A DNA stretch of 64,000 nt from Actinomycetota bacterium (GTDB taxonomy: Bacteria; Actinomycetota; Actinomycetes; Actinomycetales; Microbacteriaceae), in assembly GCA_020161315.1 (NCBI GenBank), contig JAIUOH010000006.1, forward strand, positions 1 to 64,000, read 5' to 3'. The number at the start of each line of letters is the position of its first letter. Positions within the stretch are counted from its first letter, which is position 1. Under the pieces are notes generated by a model that was not told the origin of the DNA, made no database searches, and saw nothing but the letters and a program-made list of their open reading frames with translations. The translations under genes were made by a program, and so were the position numbers. This document shows positions 19,726 through 29,068 of this stretch, in pieces.

Positions 19726-21147
19726 TTACGAGTCGAAGCCAAGCCCGAGCGCATCCAGTGTCTTGAGCAGCACATTGCGCTTGCCGCCGTTGTGGTCTGC
19801 GCGGTCGAGCGCCCAACGGGTCATGTTGATGCCGATGCTTGCAACGGGCTCGGGCGGGAACGGCAGCGGCACGTCTTTCACCATCTTGAGCTCGGTGCGC
19901 TCGGTCACACGCCCCTCGAGACGATCGACGATCACATCAGCAGCGAAGTGGGTCGCACCAACGCCGAGGCCGGTAAAGCCCGCCACGTACTGCACGCGGC
20001 CACCGTGTGCCTGGCCCCAGAACGTGCAGAAGCGGGTCGAGGTGTCGATGACGCCAGCCCAGCGGTGGGTGAACTTCAGCCCCGCAAGCTGTGGGAAGGT
20101 CGTGAAGAAGTGGCTCGCGAGCTTGCGGTGGCTCTCCATGCGGTCTTCGTAGCCGGGCTTGATGCGGCCACCGGCGAAATACACCGCGTCGTAGCCGCCC
20201 CAGAGAATGCGGTTGTCTTTGGTCAAGCGCGAGTAGTGAAACTGGTTGGCCATGTCGGCGAGGCCCTCGCGGCCGCTCCACCCGATCGACGCGAGCTGTT
20301 CGTCACTCAGCGGCTCGGTCATGAGCACGTAGTCGTACACCGGCACGGTGTGAAAGTTGTACCGCTTCAAGAGTGATGGAAACACGTTGGTGCAGAGCGC
20401 CGCGCGCTCTGCAGTCACGGTGCCACGCTCGGTCTCGAACTGCAGCGGCTCGTCGCCCTGCCCACTGAGGCCGAGCACCCGGGTGTCTTCGTAGATCTCG
20501 ACGCCGATTTCGCTTGCGTAGCGAGCGAGCTCTGCCGCAAGCTTTGCGGGGTGCAGGTTGGCGTTTTCTCGGGGCGAGAACTCGCCGGCGAGAAACGTCG
20601 GCGACGCAATGCGCTGCTGCACCTGCACCGTGTCGAGCGCCTCGACGTGCGGGTCTGGGCTTTCACCCACCCATTCGACCTGGTACGGCTCGTTCGCGAC
20701 CGAGAGCTGGCCGGTGCGCTCAAAGTCGACCTCGAGACCGTGCTCGGCAATGAACGCCTCGATCGCATCGAGATTCTCGTAGCCGAGGCGACGCAGCGTA
20801 TCGACCTCTTCTGGCCAGCGCGACTCGGCGTTCGGCTCACCGTGCGTGATGCTCGCCTCGCAGAAGCCGCCGTTGCGGCCCGACGCGGCCCAACCAATGC
20901 GCTTGGCCTCGAGCAGCACGACGCGGCGTTCTGGGTGCTCGGTCTTCAGCTTGATCGCGGTCCAGAGGCCAGCGTAGCCGCCGCCCACCACCACGTCATC
21001 GGCCTGCTTCGCGCCGGGCAGAGCCGGGTAGCGCGCCGCTGTCTGCTCGGCGTCTTCGATCCAGTAGCAGCCAAGCTTGGTGTCAGCGAGCGACTGATCG
21101 ATGATCGCCTGAGCAGGCGGGTTCTTCTCGAAAATGGTGGGTTGCAT
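19726..21147 (-). CDS. FAD-dependent amine/amino-acid oxidoreductase (DAO family)
   Basis: 473 residues. The FAD-binding segment VVVGGGYAGLWTAIKL and AASGRNGGFCEA resemble gamma-glutamylputrescine oxidase and sarcosine-type oxidases. A C-terminal FAD segment (YVAGFTGLGVGATHFAADVI) closes the domain. Members oxidise C-N bonds and release an aldehyde or keto acid. The substrate is not known; the adjacent cupin is typical of polyamine or amine loci. ATG at 21147 is followed by MQPTIFEKNPP. No strong ribosome site is seen immediately upstream, so the start is moderately sure. Confidence 0.85.
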   Translation of the reverse strand: MQPTIFEKNPPAQAIIDQSLADTKLGCYWIEDAEQTAARYPALPGAKQADDVVVGGGYAGLWTAIKLKTEHPERRVVLLEAKRIGWAASGRNGGFCEASITHGEPNAESRWPEEVDTLRRLGYENLDAIEAFIAEHGLEVDFERTGQLSVANEPYQVEWVGESPDPHVEALDTVQVQQRIASPTFLAGEFSPRENANLHPAKLAAELARYASEIGVEIYEDTRVLGLSGQGDEPLQFETERGTVTAERAALCTNVFPSLLKRYNFHTVPVYDYVLMTEPLSDEQLASIGWSGREGLADMANQFHYSRLTKDNRILWGGYDAVYFAGGRIKPGYEDRMESHRKLASHFFTTFPQLAGLKFTHRWAGVIDTSTRFCTFWGQAHGGRVQYVAGFTGLGVGATHFAADVIVDRLEGRVTERTELKMVKDVPLPFPPEPVASIGINMTRWALDRADHNGGKRNVLLKTLDALGLGFDS

Positions 21148-21199
21148 GGGTATCTTGCCTCGTTGCGATGTGTATTGATGAGTGAAAAAGTACGTTTGC

Positions 21200-21214
21200 G
21201 GGGCGCTTCGCCCC
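21200..21214 (-). terminator. Short GC hairpin after the long minus-strand operon
   Basis: ggggcg ctt cgcccc forms a 6-bp stem with a 3-nt loop, 29 bp past the stop of the small membrane gene, marking the likely end of the operon that starts near 30730. Confidence 0.5.
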
Positions 21215-21242
21215 TATTAGGCGAGGATCACTGGGCCTAGAG

Positions 21243-21455
21243 CTACTGCGACGGCGGGGGCTTCATGATGGCGCCGACTGCGAGACCAAAGGCAAGGCCC
21301 GCGGGCAGCCAGTACCAGAAGGTGGTGAAGTAGCTGATCACCACGCCGACAATGAGACCCATCACGAGCCCCACGATGATCTGTTTGCGCCTTGCCGCCG
21401 GGGTGACCTCTTGTTTGTCTTCGGGGCGCTTGCCCCGCGAGTTCTTGTCGCTCAT
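21243..21455 (-). CDS. Small two-helix membrane protein
   Basis: 70 residues: a basic lead (MSDKNSRGKRPEDKQEVTP) then two hydrophobic segments, IIVGLVMGLIVGVVISYF and YWLPAGLAFGLAVGAIM, ending KPPPSQ. Its ATG overlaps the CYTH stop (ATGA), so it is the last gene of the operon. Function unknown. Confidence 0.7.
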   Translation of the reverse strand: MSDKNSRGKRPEDKQEVTPAARRKQIIVGLVMGLIVGVVISYFTTFWYWLPAGLAFGLAVGAIMKPPPSQ

Positions 21456-22081
21456 GCGCTTGCTCCGTTCGCACTCATAGTTCGTTGAATCTTCGAGGTG
21501 CCCCGCACCCGTGTGCCACCGGCCGCAACAAGCAGCGGTTCGATCGAGTCGAGCAGCGACTCGTCTGTTAGGCCCGGCATCAGCTCGGCCTCCCACTCAC
21601 GCCAGGCCTGGCGCACGCCGCTCAGCTCGTTCGTGGCGTCGACCAGATCGTCAGCAATCTCGATAACGGGCTCGCCCGTCTCTGCAAGCAGCAGCACGGT
21701 AGTGCGGGTGGTGCGCAGGGTCGCGATTGCCCCGAGTCGATCGCCCGCGCCCTGACCTAGGCGATCCTCAACCTCGCTGAGCAAGCCAGCCGGCACCGTC
21801 TCACTGAGCGGCCACATGAGCTCGCGCACGCTGCCATCGCCCTTTGCCTTCAAATGCCAACCATCGTCTTTGCCGCCCGCGCGCCGACGCATCGCGAGGC
21901 GCTGCTCGGCCAATTCGAGGGTGGGGGTGTCAAAGTAGCTGGCCTGCAGCTCGTGCACCGCTGGGGCACCCACGGTCAGCCCAACTGCGGCGAACGCCTC
22001 GGCGCTCGGCAGCGCAGCGCCCGCTCGCAATTCATACTTGCGTTCAATCTCGAGCGCCTCAACAGCGCCATTCTCACTCAT
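21452..22081 (-). CDS. CYTH domain-containing protein
   Basis: 209 residues. It opens with EIERKYEL, the ExExK signature of CYTH triphosphate-tunnel enzymes (thiamine triphosphatase, class IV adenylate cyclase, inorganic triphosphatase). Further tunnel residues are visible in RLAMRRRAGGKDDGWHLKAK (basic) and EIADDLVDA (acidic). It probably hydrolyses a triphosphate; which one is not clear. It lies 10 nt after the DUF3237 gene and overlaps the next gene by ATGA. Confidence 0.88.
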   Translation of the reverse strand: MSENGAVEALEIERKYELRAGAALPSAEAFAAVGLTVGAPAVHELQASYFDTPTLELAEQRLAMRRRAGGKDDGWHLKAKGDGSVRELMWPLSETVPAGLLSEVEDRLGQGAGDRLGAIATLRTTRTTVLLLAETGEPVIEIADDLVDATNELSGVRQAWREWEAELMPGLTDESLLDSIEPLLVAAGGTRVRGTSKIQRTMSANGASA

Positions 22082-22091
22082 GCTCACCAGC

Positions 22092-22577
22092 TTAGATCGG
22101 CGCGCTGACAAGAAACACGGTGTGCTGCACGCGGTCGGCCTGGCGCACCCCGTCTGCAACGAACAGTGCCCGTTGCAGACCGGCGTGAGCGAGGGAAGAG
22201 GTCTCAAAACGCAGCTGCACCATGAAATAGGTGCCCTCACCGCTCACGTTGCGAATGCCTTCCGCTCGCACGGAGATCAGCTCACAGGTCTCGGTCTTCA
22301 CGTCGTAGCTCGCATCGATCTCAACGATCGTCACGCCGTTGTCTTCACGCCATAGCTGGCAGTCTCCTCCGCCCGGCAGCACCTCGGCGTGCAGGCTCTC
22401 AAACTCGGTGCCGGGCAGGCCCCGCAGCCAACCGCCAAGCACCGGGGTGAACTTTCGGTGTCCGTCACGTGTGACGCCGTGGTCGCGCGGCTCGCCGAGC
22501 AGCACTTCAAGCTCGCAGACCGGGTGCAGGGTGGGCCACGGGGTCACGCTACTCACGGTCCCCAGCGACTCGAGCAT
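22092..22577 (-). CDS. DUF3237 family protein
   Basis: 161 residues. It follows the DUF3237 pattern: a hydrophobic LHPVCELEVLL start, GHRKFTPVLGGWLRG, then EVLPGGGDCQLW and TIVEIDASYDVKTETCELI. Function unknown; these small beta-barrel-like proteins often sit beside aromatic or isoprenoid catabolic enzymes. The ATG overlaps the end of the monooxygenase gene by 29 nt, which suggests coupling and that the two act in one pathway. Confidence 0.82.
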   Translation of the reverse strand: MLESLGTVSSVTPWPTLHPVCELEVLLGEPRDHGVTRDGHRKFTPVLGGWLRGLPGTEFESLHAEVLPGGGDCQLWREDNGVTIVEIDASYDVKTETCELISVRAEGIRNVSGEGTYFMVQLRFETSSLAHAGLQRALFVADGVRQADRVQHTVFLVSAPI

Positions 22578-23799
22578 TGAGCGAGGATCGCGCGTTCAGG
22601 CTGTCGGGGTGAAAACCAGCGGCGAGCTTATAGTCGGCGGCGATCGCCTCAAGCTCCTCTTGCGAGATCACATCGTGCACGTGCGCGAAGCCCTCGGGCG
22701 CGCGCTCGCGGGCGAGCTGCATGACGCGCTCTGGCCCGGTCTGGCGGGTCATCTCGAGCAATTTGGTGCACGCGGGTCTGCGGACAACCTCGTAGGCGCT
22801 CAGCGCGGCCTCGACACTCGGTTCGGTCGCCAGATAGTACGCGAGGGTGCGCGCGTCGAGCGTGGCCTGCGAGCCGCCGTTTGAACCGTTCGGGTACATC
22901 GCGTGGGCGGCGTCGCCGAGCAGCGTCAAGTTGCCAAAGCTCCACTGCGGCAGTGCGTCGCGATCGACCATCGGGTACTCAAGCAGTTCTTCGGCATCGC
23001 GAATGATCGCCGGAACATCGAGCCAGTCGTAGCTCCAGCCCTCGAAGAATCGCGCAATGGGCTCGCGATCAACCTGACGGTTCCAATCGGCATCTGCCGA
23101 GCCAGCGATGCGGCGCTCAGCGATGAAGTTGATGCGCTGTTTGCCGTGCTCATCGACCCCGCCGAGCGGGTAGGCCACGAACTTCTGCTCGGCATCGCCC
23201 ACCATCACCATGGTGCTGCCGTCTAGAAACGGCTCGATGACGGCGGTGCCGCGCCACAGGGTCAGCCCGCTCCAGAGCGGCTCGCCCTCGTGCGGGTAGT
23301 GCAGACTGCGCGCCACCGAGTGAATGCCATCGGCAGCGAGAATCACGTCGGCGGTGATCTCTTCGCGCTGGCCGCCTGGCAGCTCGAAGATTGCGGTGTT
23401 GCCCTGCACCTCGATGAGCTTGTGCCCGAGCCGCAGCACGCCGTCGCCAAGGCGCTCGCGCACGATGTCGTTCAGCTCAAGCTGCAGCCTGCCGCGGTGC
23501 ACCGAAAGCTGCGGCCAGGCGTAGCCGGCTGCACGTCCGCGAGGCTCGCTCCAGATTTGCTGGCCATGCCTGTTGAAGTAGCTGAGCGTCTGGGGTTCGA
23601 CCCCGAGGGCCGCGATGCGGTCGACGATGCCGAGCTCAGTGAGTTCGCGCACCGCGTGCGGCAGCAGGTTCACGCCGACGCCGAGACCGCGCAGTTCGGT
23701 GCTGCGCTCGGCGATCACTATGTCGGTGAACCCGGCAGCCTCAAGACTGAGGGCGGCCACGGGGCCGGCGATCCCGGCCCCAATAATCAACACACGCAT
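22549..23799 (-). CDS. FAD-dependent monooxygenase (PHBH/salicylate-hydroxylase type)
   Basis: 416 residues. GxGxxG is visible as IIGAGIAGPVAALSL, followed by an acidic FAD residue (IVIAERS). The DG motif is LAADGIHSVAR and the GD motif is LLGDAAHAMYPNGSNG. Aromatic hydroxylases and PhzS-like enzymes share this layout, so the substrate is probably a small aromatic or related ring compound. Start ATG 23799 has GAGAGGATC about ten bases upstream; the frame to 23955 is not FAD-like. It follows the ABC ATPase by 23 nt in the same operon. The C-terminus carries a small repeat (SLNARSSLNAR). Confidence 0.88.
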   Translation of the reverse strand: MRVLIIGAGIAGPVAALSLEAAGFTDIVIAERSTELRGLGVGVNLLPHAVRELTELGIVDRIAALGVEPQTLSYFNRHGQQIWSEPRGRAAGYAWPQLSVHRGRLQLELNDIVRERLGDGVLRLGHKLIEVQGNTAIFELPGGQREEITADVILAADGIHSVARSLHYPHEGEPLWSGLTLWRGTAVIEPFLDGSTMVMVGDAEQKFVAYPLGGVDEHGKQRINFIAERRIAGSADADWNRQVDREPIARFFEGWSYDWLDVPAIIRDAEELLEYPMVDRDALPQWSFGNLTLLGDAAHAMYPNGSNGGSQATLDARTLAYYLATEPSVEAALSAYEVVRRPACTKLLEMTRQTGPERVMQLARERAPEGFAHVHDVISQEELEAIAADYKLAAGFHPDSLNARSSLNARVAGDRE

Positions 23800-23822
23800 A
23801 TTCGCGACGATCCTCTCGGTGC

Positions 23823-25475
23823 CTACGCCCACGCCGGCTTCGGCACCGAGTCGATCAGCAGCTGGGTGTACGCATGCTGCGGTGCACCGAGCAGCGACTC
23901 GGTGGGGCCGGCCTCGACGATTTCGCCGCGGCGCATCACCACGGTCTCGTCGCAAACGCGGCGCACCACGCCCAGGTCGTGACTGATGAACAGCACGGTG
24001 AGCCCGCGCTCTTCGCGAACCCGTGCGACCATGTCGAGCACCTGCGCCTGCACCGAAACGTCGAGCGCGCTTGTCGCCTCGTCCATAACGAGCAGCTCGG
24101 GCTTGATGCCGACGGCGCGGGCGATCGCCACGCGCTGCCGCTGCCCGCCCGAAAGTGTGCGTGGCAGAGCCTGCGCGTGCTCGGGTGAGAGCCCCACGTC
24201 GTCGAGCAGTCCGAGCACCTGCTGCTTCAGGTCGCTCGAGCTGCCCTGATGGTGCAGCCGCAGCGTGTCCTCGATTGCGCGGCCCACGGCGATGCGGGGG
24301 TCGAGCGAGAGGTACGGGTCCTGAAACACCATCTGCACGCTGCGGGCCCGGGCGAGACGCTCAGCCTTGCCTCGGGGTGCGGCGGTGCGCTCTTTGCCAC
24401 CGATCAACAGCTCGCCAGAGTCGGGCGACTCGAGACCGACGATCATGCGTGCGAGGGTTGATTTGCCCGAACCCGACTCGCCGACCACGCCGAGTGCCCT
24501 GCCGCGCTCGATCGAGATCGAGGCGTCGACCACGGCCCGCACCGGCTCCTTGCCGCGCGGGTGGTAGGTTTTCGCGAGTTCTCTGGTGAAGAGCATGGTG
24601 TCAGCTGACGGGGCTTCACGCTCATCAAGCTTGTCGAGATGAGCCGAGCTCTTGGTCTCGACAAGCTCGACAAGCGAGGCGACAGGCTCGACCGGCGAGG
24701 CCACCTCAACCGATGGCGTCGCCGCGATCAGGCGCTTCGTGTACTCGGCGCTCGGATGCCGAAAGATCTCCTGGGCGCTCCCCTGCTCCTCGACCTTGCC
24801 AGCGCTCATCACGTACACGCGGTCACAGATCGAAGCCGCAAGGTTCAGGTCGTGCGTAATGAACAGCATGCCCATACCGCGGCTCGCACGCTGCTCTGCG
24901 AGCACCTGAATGATCTCGGCCTGAGTCGTGACATCGAGCGCGGTGGTCGGCTCATCACAGATCAAGAGCTTCGGAGACGAGGTCAGCGCACCCGCAATCA
25001 TGACGCGCTGCAGCATGCCGCCCGAGAACTCGTGCGGGTACTGCCCGAGGTGCTCCTCGGGTCGCGGCAGGCGAACCGAACGCAAGAGCTCGGTCGCGAT
25101 CCCACGTGCTTCGCTCGCTGCGACACCCTGGCATAGCCTGAGCGACTCGGTCATGTGGTCACCGAGCGTGCGCATCGGGTTGATGCCGGCGCGCGGGTCT
25201 TGAAAGATCATGGCGGCCGCGCTGCGGCGCACCCCGAGCAGTTCTGCGTTCGATGCACCGAGCACCGAGTGCCCGTCGATCTGCACGCTGCCACCGGTGA
25301 TCGCGCCTTCTGGCAGCAGACCTAGTACCGAGCGCGCGGTGAGCGACTTGCCCGAGCCCGACTCGCCAACGAGGCCGACGGTCTCGCCAGCCTCAACCCG
25401 AATCGAGATGCCGCCCAGCAGCCGCTTGCCGTTCGGCAGGTCAAGCGTGAGATCTGTAATTTCGAGCAGGCTCAT
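23823..25475 (-). CDS. Peptide-type ABC transporter, fused double ATPase (DppD-DppF type)
   Basis: 550 residues: two ABC ATPases in one chain, each with Walker A GESGSGKS, signature (FSGGMLQR in the first, LSGGQRQR in the second) and D-box. It powers import through the two permeases encoded upstream. Between the domains, about residues 250-295, is a linker reading SLVELVETKSSAHLDKLDE. It is encoded by DNA rich in the palindromic core cttgtcga also seen in intergenic hairpins, so it may derive from a repeat inserted in frame. The start overlaps the stop of the DppC gene (ATGA). Confidence 0.93.
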   Translation of the reverse strand: MSLLEITDLTLDLPNGKRLLGGISIRVEAGETVGLVGESGSGKSLTARSVLGLLPEGAITGGSVQIDGHSVLGASNAELLGVRRSAAAMIFQDPRAGINPMRTLGDHMTESLRLCQGVAASEARGIATELLRSVRLPRPEEHLGQYPHEFSGGMLQRVMIAGALTSSPKLLICDEPTTALDVTTQAEIIQVLAEQRASRGMGMLFITHDLNLAASICDRVYVMSAGKVEEQGSAQEIFRHPSAEYTKRLIAATPSVEVASPVEPVASLVELVETKSSAHLDKLDEREAPSADTMLFTRELAKTYHPRGKEPVRAVVDASISIERGRALGVVGESGSGKSTLARMIVGLESPDSGELLIGGKERTAAPRGKAERLARARSVQMVFQDPYLSLDPRIAVGRAIEDTLRLHHQGSSSDLKQQVLGLLDDVGLSPEHAQALPRTLSGGQRQRVAIARAVGIKPELLVMDEATSALDVSVQAQVLDMVARVREERGLTVLFISHDLGVVRRVCDETVVMRRGEIVEAGPTESLLGAPQHAYTQLLIDSVPKPAWA

Positions 25476-26341
25476 AGCGATACCCCTCCGCCGATACGTT
25501 CTGAAAGTTCTTCACCGATGATGTTCACGGCAACCACCACGATCACCACGGCAAGCGCCGGCACAAGTGCGGGTATGAAGTGCCCACTGATCAGGCCGGC
25601 CTTCGCCTCGTTGATCATCGAACCCCAGTCGGCGGTCGGTGCCTGCACGCCGAGACCCAAGAACGAGAGCGCCGCAAGCTCTGCGAGCACGTAGCCGAAA
25701 TTCAGCGTCGATTGCGCGCCGACGATCGGGGTCACGTTCGGCAGCACGCGACGCAGCGCAATCCACGGCTCGCTGAACCCCTGCACGCGGTAGGCCGCGA
25801 CGTAGGGCCTCGTGCGCTCGGCGATCACGAGGCTACGTGTGAGCCGCGCAACGTAGGGAATATAGGCAATGCTCATTGCGATCACCGGCGCGGTAAGGCC
25901 TTTCCCGAAGAGCGCAACGGCCATGATGCCAATGAGCAGCGACGGGAAGGCGAAGACGACCTCGAAGACGCGGCTGAGCGCCGCGTCGATCCAGCCACCG
26001 CGCCACGCGGCGACGAGGCCGAGCAGCACGCCAAACACTGTCGATACGATCACCACGAGCAACGGCCCGAGCAGCGCAGTGCGCGCGCCAAAGATCATGC
26101 GGCTCAGCATGTCGCGGCCGAGGCCATCTGTGCCGAGCCAGTGCGCGGCACTCGGTGAGCCGTAGAAACTCAAGAAGTCGACCGCGTCAGGGTCGTAGGG
26201 TGCCACGAGCGGCGCGAAGATTGCAGCAAGCGCTACCACGGTGAGCACGATCGCGCTCGCGTAGAACAGGCCGCTCGAGCGGCGGCGGCGCGGTGCGCGA
26301 ATCACCTTCACCGCGGTGGTTGGGGTCATGACTGCGCTCAT
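25472..26341 (-). CDS. ABC transporter permease (DppC type)
   Basis: 289 residues, DppC-like, with an N-terminal basic stretch, a TM helix, an OppC N-terminal segment (LFAPLVAPYDPDA-like), and the permease core. The EAA loop is visible as VQGFSEPWIALRRVLPN. It pairs with DppB to form the channel for an amide- or peptide-like substrate. Both flanking junctions overlap by ATGA (25472-25475 and 26338-26341). Confidence 0.93.
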   Translation of the reverse strand: MSAVMTPTTAVKVIRAPRRRRSSGLFYASAIVLTVVALAAIFAPLVAPYDPDAVDFLSFYGSPSAAHWLGTDGLGRDMLSRMIFGARTALLGPLLVVIVSTVFGVLLGLVAAWRGGWIDAALSRVFEVVFAFPSLLIGIMAVALFGKGLTAPVIAMSIAYIPYVARLTRSLVIAERTRPYVAAYRVQGFSEPWIALRRVLPNVTPIVGAQSTLNFGYVLAELAALSFLGLGVQAPTADWGSMINEAKAGLISGHFIPALVPALAVVIVVVAVNIIGEELSERIGGGVSL

Positions 26342-27294
26342 CGTGCATCAGCTCCTGCGGCGGCTCGGGGGTCGATCACGGGTTCAAGCAGATCGACGAT
26401 TGCGTTCACGACAACAAAGGCGGCCACGACGAGCAGCACGATCGCCTGCACTACCGGAAAGTCGAGGCGGTCGACCGACTGCACGAGCAGCGAGCCGAGG
26501 CCAGCGACGCCGAACGCCGACTCGACGATGGTGCTCGCGACAAGCAGGCCGGCGATCAGCAGGCCGCCGACGGTGGCGATCGGGCCGATCGAGTTGCGCA
26601 GCACGTGGCGCCTAATGACGGTCGCCCGCTTCAGGCCGCGGCTCGTCGCCACCTCGACGTGTTCGCGACCAATCTGCTCGACCATAGCCGAGCGGGTGAT
26701 GCGGCTGACCAGCACCACAAAGACGATCGCGAGCGCGAGCGCCGGCAAGAAGAGATGGTAGATCGTATCGAGAAAGCCCTCGCCCGATCCGAAAGTCGGA
26801 AACCAGCCGAGACCGACCGCGAAGATCGAGATCAGCAGAATCGATCCGACGAACGATGGAATTGCGGCAAGCACAGTCAGCGTGACGAGGATCGCGCGAT
26901 CCGCGAATTTGCCCTTGTTGAGGGCCGCAACGATGCCCGCGGCGAGGCCAACAACCAAAATCATGATGGCGGCCATCACGACGAGCGTAATAGTCACTGG
27001 CAGACGGTCGCCGATCACGGTGGTCACGTCTTCGCGAAACTGCAGTGAGCGACCAAAGTCGCCGCGAAACATGCCGAACATCCAGTTCAGGTACTGCTGC
27101 CACGGCGGCAGATCGAGCCCGAACTGCGCCGTCACCGCTTCTACCGCCTCGGGGCTCGGCTTGCGCCCGCGCAGCAGGAAGCTGATCGGGTCGCCAGGCA
27201 CAATAAATCGCGAGAAAAACACGAGCAGTGAGGCGAGAAACAGCGTGAGCAGCAGCGCGCCGAGCTTACCGGCGATGCGTCGCGCAATGGTCAT
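26338..27294 (-). CDS. ABC transporter permease (DppB type)
   Basis: 318 residues with six membrane helices. It starts MTIARRIAGKLGALLLTLFLASLLVFF and has the DppB features PGDPISFLLRGRKPSPEAVEA and the EAA loop ATSRGLKRATVIRRHVLRN. It partners DppC. It begins 104 bp after the lipoprotein stop, with a strong hairpin between (27338-27382) that probably lowers permease output relative to the binding protein. Confidence 0.93.
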   Translation of the reverse strand: MTIARRIAGKLGALLLTLFLASLLVFFSRFIVPGDPISFLLRGRKPSPEAVEAVTAQFGLDLPPWQQYLNWMFGMFRGDFGRSLQFREDVTTVIGDRLPVTITLVVMAAIMILVVGLAAGIVAALNKGKFADRAILVTLTVLAAIPSFVGSILLISIFAVGLGWFPTFGSGEGFLDTIYHLFLPALALAIVFVVLVSRITRSAMVEQIGREHVEVATSRGLKRATVIRRHVLRNSIGPIATVGGLLIAGLLVASTIVESAFGVAGLGSLLVQSVDRLDFPVVQAIVLLVVAAFVVVNAIVDLLEPVIDPRAAAGADAR

Positions 27295-27337
27295 TGGTGG
27301 CCTCCAGGGTCAACCGTGAGTGAAGTAGAAGTGTGGG

Positions 27338-27382
27338 CGAGGCGGCTGCTCATCGAGCTTGTCGAGATGAGCAGCCGCCTCG
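27338..27382 (-). terminator. Intercistronic hairpin, 17-bp stem, between binding protein and permease
   Basis: cgaggcggctgctcatc at 27338-27354 pairs exactly with 27366-27382; the loop is gagcttgtcga. Placed between binding protein and permease genes, it fits a partial terminator or mRNA-stabilising structure. The loop core cttgtcga recurs in the ATPase linker and at about 46634. Confidence 0.7.
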
Positions 27383-27398
27383 GCCTGCCTGCGAGCGC

Positions 27399-29054
27399 CT
27401 AGCGTGCGCCTAGCGTTGCAGCCCAGGGGTAGTACATGAAGTTGATCGACGGTGAGAGGCCGGTGATGCGCTCACCCATGAACACCGCGGTGGGCGGGGT
27501 CGAGAGGGGTAGCCACGGCAGCTCCTCGTTCACGATCTGCTGCGCGCGGGCAGTGAGCTCGCTGCGTGCGGCTGCATCATCGGTGGCGGCAGCTTCGGTG
27601 ACGATCTGGTCAAATTCTTCGTTTGACCAGTTGCCGTAGTTCGAGAACTCGCCAGTGCGCAGCACCGAGTACATCTCGAGTGCATCCGGAGCAGAGAGGT
27701 ACCACTCAGTCTGGAAGAGGTCGATGCCCTCGCGCGCGCTCGGGTCAGAGAACAGCGTGGTGTACGCGCTCGGGGTCAGCGTCTTGATCTCGGCGTCGAG
27801 GCCGATCGCCTTAGCGGCGGCGACAACCGCCTGCGAGTTCACGGTGAACGACTGGTCAAGCGGTGCCGATGCGTAGACGATTTTCTCGCCCTCGACGCCG
27901 GCCTCCTTGATAAGTTTCTTTGCCTCTTCAATGTTGAACTCGTAGTGCTCGATGTCTTCGAATGCTGTGGTGCGAGCCGCGTCAGACGCACCGCTCCACA
28001 CCGATTCGGTGGTCTGCACGTCGGTGATCTCGCCGATGCCGCTGCGAGCCGCGATGTTCATGTTCTCGCGGTCGAGGGCCATGAGCAGCGCCTTGCGCAC
28101 GCGCACGTCACCAAGCGGACCTTCGAGATTCGAGACGATCAGGCTCGACACCGTGGTGTTCAGGCCGAAGAGCAGGTCGCCCTTGCCCGAGTCCATGAGT
28201 TTCTGCGCTGAGTCGAGCGGCGCCATCCAGCTACCGTCGACCTCGCCTGCCATAAGCGCGTTCGCGCGGGCATTCGTGTCGCCCATGAACACGAACTCGA
28301 AGCTCTTCGATTTCGCCTTCAGCGACTCGTCCCAATAGCCGTCGTAGGGGCTGAGTTTGATGTTTTCGCCAGACTCCCAGCTGTCGAATTGGAACGGACC
28401 GGTGCAGTTGACGCCTCCGGTCGAATTACCGTAGTCGGCGCCCAACGCCTCAAGTGTCGAGGCCGATTCGATGACACCAGCCGCGTGACCCATGCCGAGG
28501 TTGAACTGCGAGTCGGGCACCGCCATCTTCACGGTGACCTCCATGTCACCAGTCTGTTCGATCGATGCGACGTTCTGGTACACCGAGTACCAGAACGAGC
28601 CGAGTTCGGGGTCGAGGTGACGCTGCATCGAGGCGACGGCGTCGGCCGCGGTCAGCGGGCTGCCATCGTGAAAAGTCACGCCCGAGCGAATCTTGTAGAC
28701 CCAGGTCATCTCGTCGGGGTGCTCGAACGACTCGGCGAGGCCCGGCGAGAGGGTGAAGTCTGGGTTGAGGCGCAACAGCGACTCGCAGACGTTTGCGAGC
28801 ACCTGGTTGTCGGCGTAGTCGAAGGCATAAATGTAGTCGAGCGAGTAGGGCTCTGAGTACACCGCCCACTTGATGCTGTCAATCTCGCCCGAAGGAGCTG
28901 CGGTGCTCTCGGTCATCTTCCAGTCAATCGCGGTGCCTGTGCTGGCCGAGCTGCCGCCCTGCGCAGAGCAAGCCGAGAGCGCGAGGGCAGCGACAGCTGC
29001 ACCCGCGACAAGCGCAGCGCCACGTCGCGCTGCGGTGTTCTTCAAAATGGTCAT
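27399..29054 (-). CDS. ABC transporter substrate-binding lipoprotein (family 5, peptide type)
   Basis: 551 residues. Signal sequence with lipobox LSAC at 26-29, Cys29 being lipidated. The SBP family 5 fold is shown by the motif VTFHDGSPLTAADAVASMQR and by KSFEFVFMGDTNARANALMAGEVDGSW. It delivers peptides, nickel chelates or other amide compounds to the DppB/C channel; with amidohydrolases beside it, amide or N-acyl compounds are the best guess. ATG 29054 has GGAG 11 bases upstream. Only 14 nt separate it from the amidohydrolase. Confidence 0.92.
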   Translation of the reverse strand: MTILKNTAARRGAALVAGAAVAALALSACSAQGGSSASTGTAIDWKMTESTAAPSGEIDSIKWAVYSEPYSLDYIYAFDYADNQVLANVCESLLRLNPDFTLSPGLAESFEHPDEMTWVYKIRSGVTFHDGSPLTAADAVASMQRHLDPELGSFWYSVYQNVASIEQTGDMEVTVKMAVPDSQFNLGMGHAAGVIESASTLEALGADYGNSTGGVNCTGPFQFDSWESGENIKLSPYDGYWDESLKAKSKSFEFVFMGDTNARANALMAGEVDGSWMAPLDSAQKLMDSGKGDLLFGLNTTVSSLIVSNLEGPLGDVRVRKALLMALDRENMNIAARSGIGEITDVQTTESVWSGASDAARTTAFEDIEHYEFNIEEAKKLIKEAGVEGEKIVYASAPLDQSFTVNSQAVVAAAKAIGLDAEIKTLTPSAYTTLFSDPSAREGIDLFQTEWYLSAPDALEMYSVLRTGEFSNYGNWSNEEFDQIVTEAAATDDAAARSELTARAQQIVNEELPWLPLSTPPTAVFMGERITGLSPSINFMYYPWAATLGAR

Positions 29055-29068
29055 GATGTGTGGTGCTC

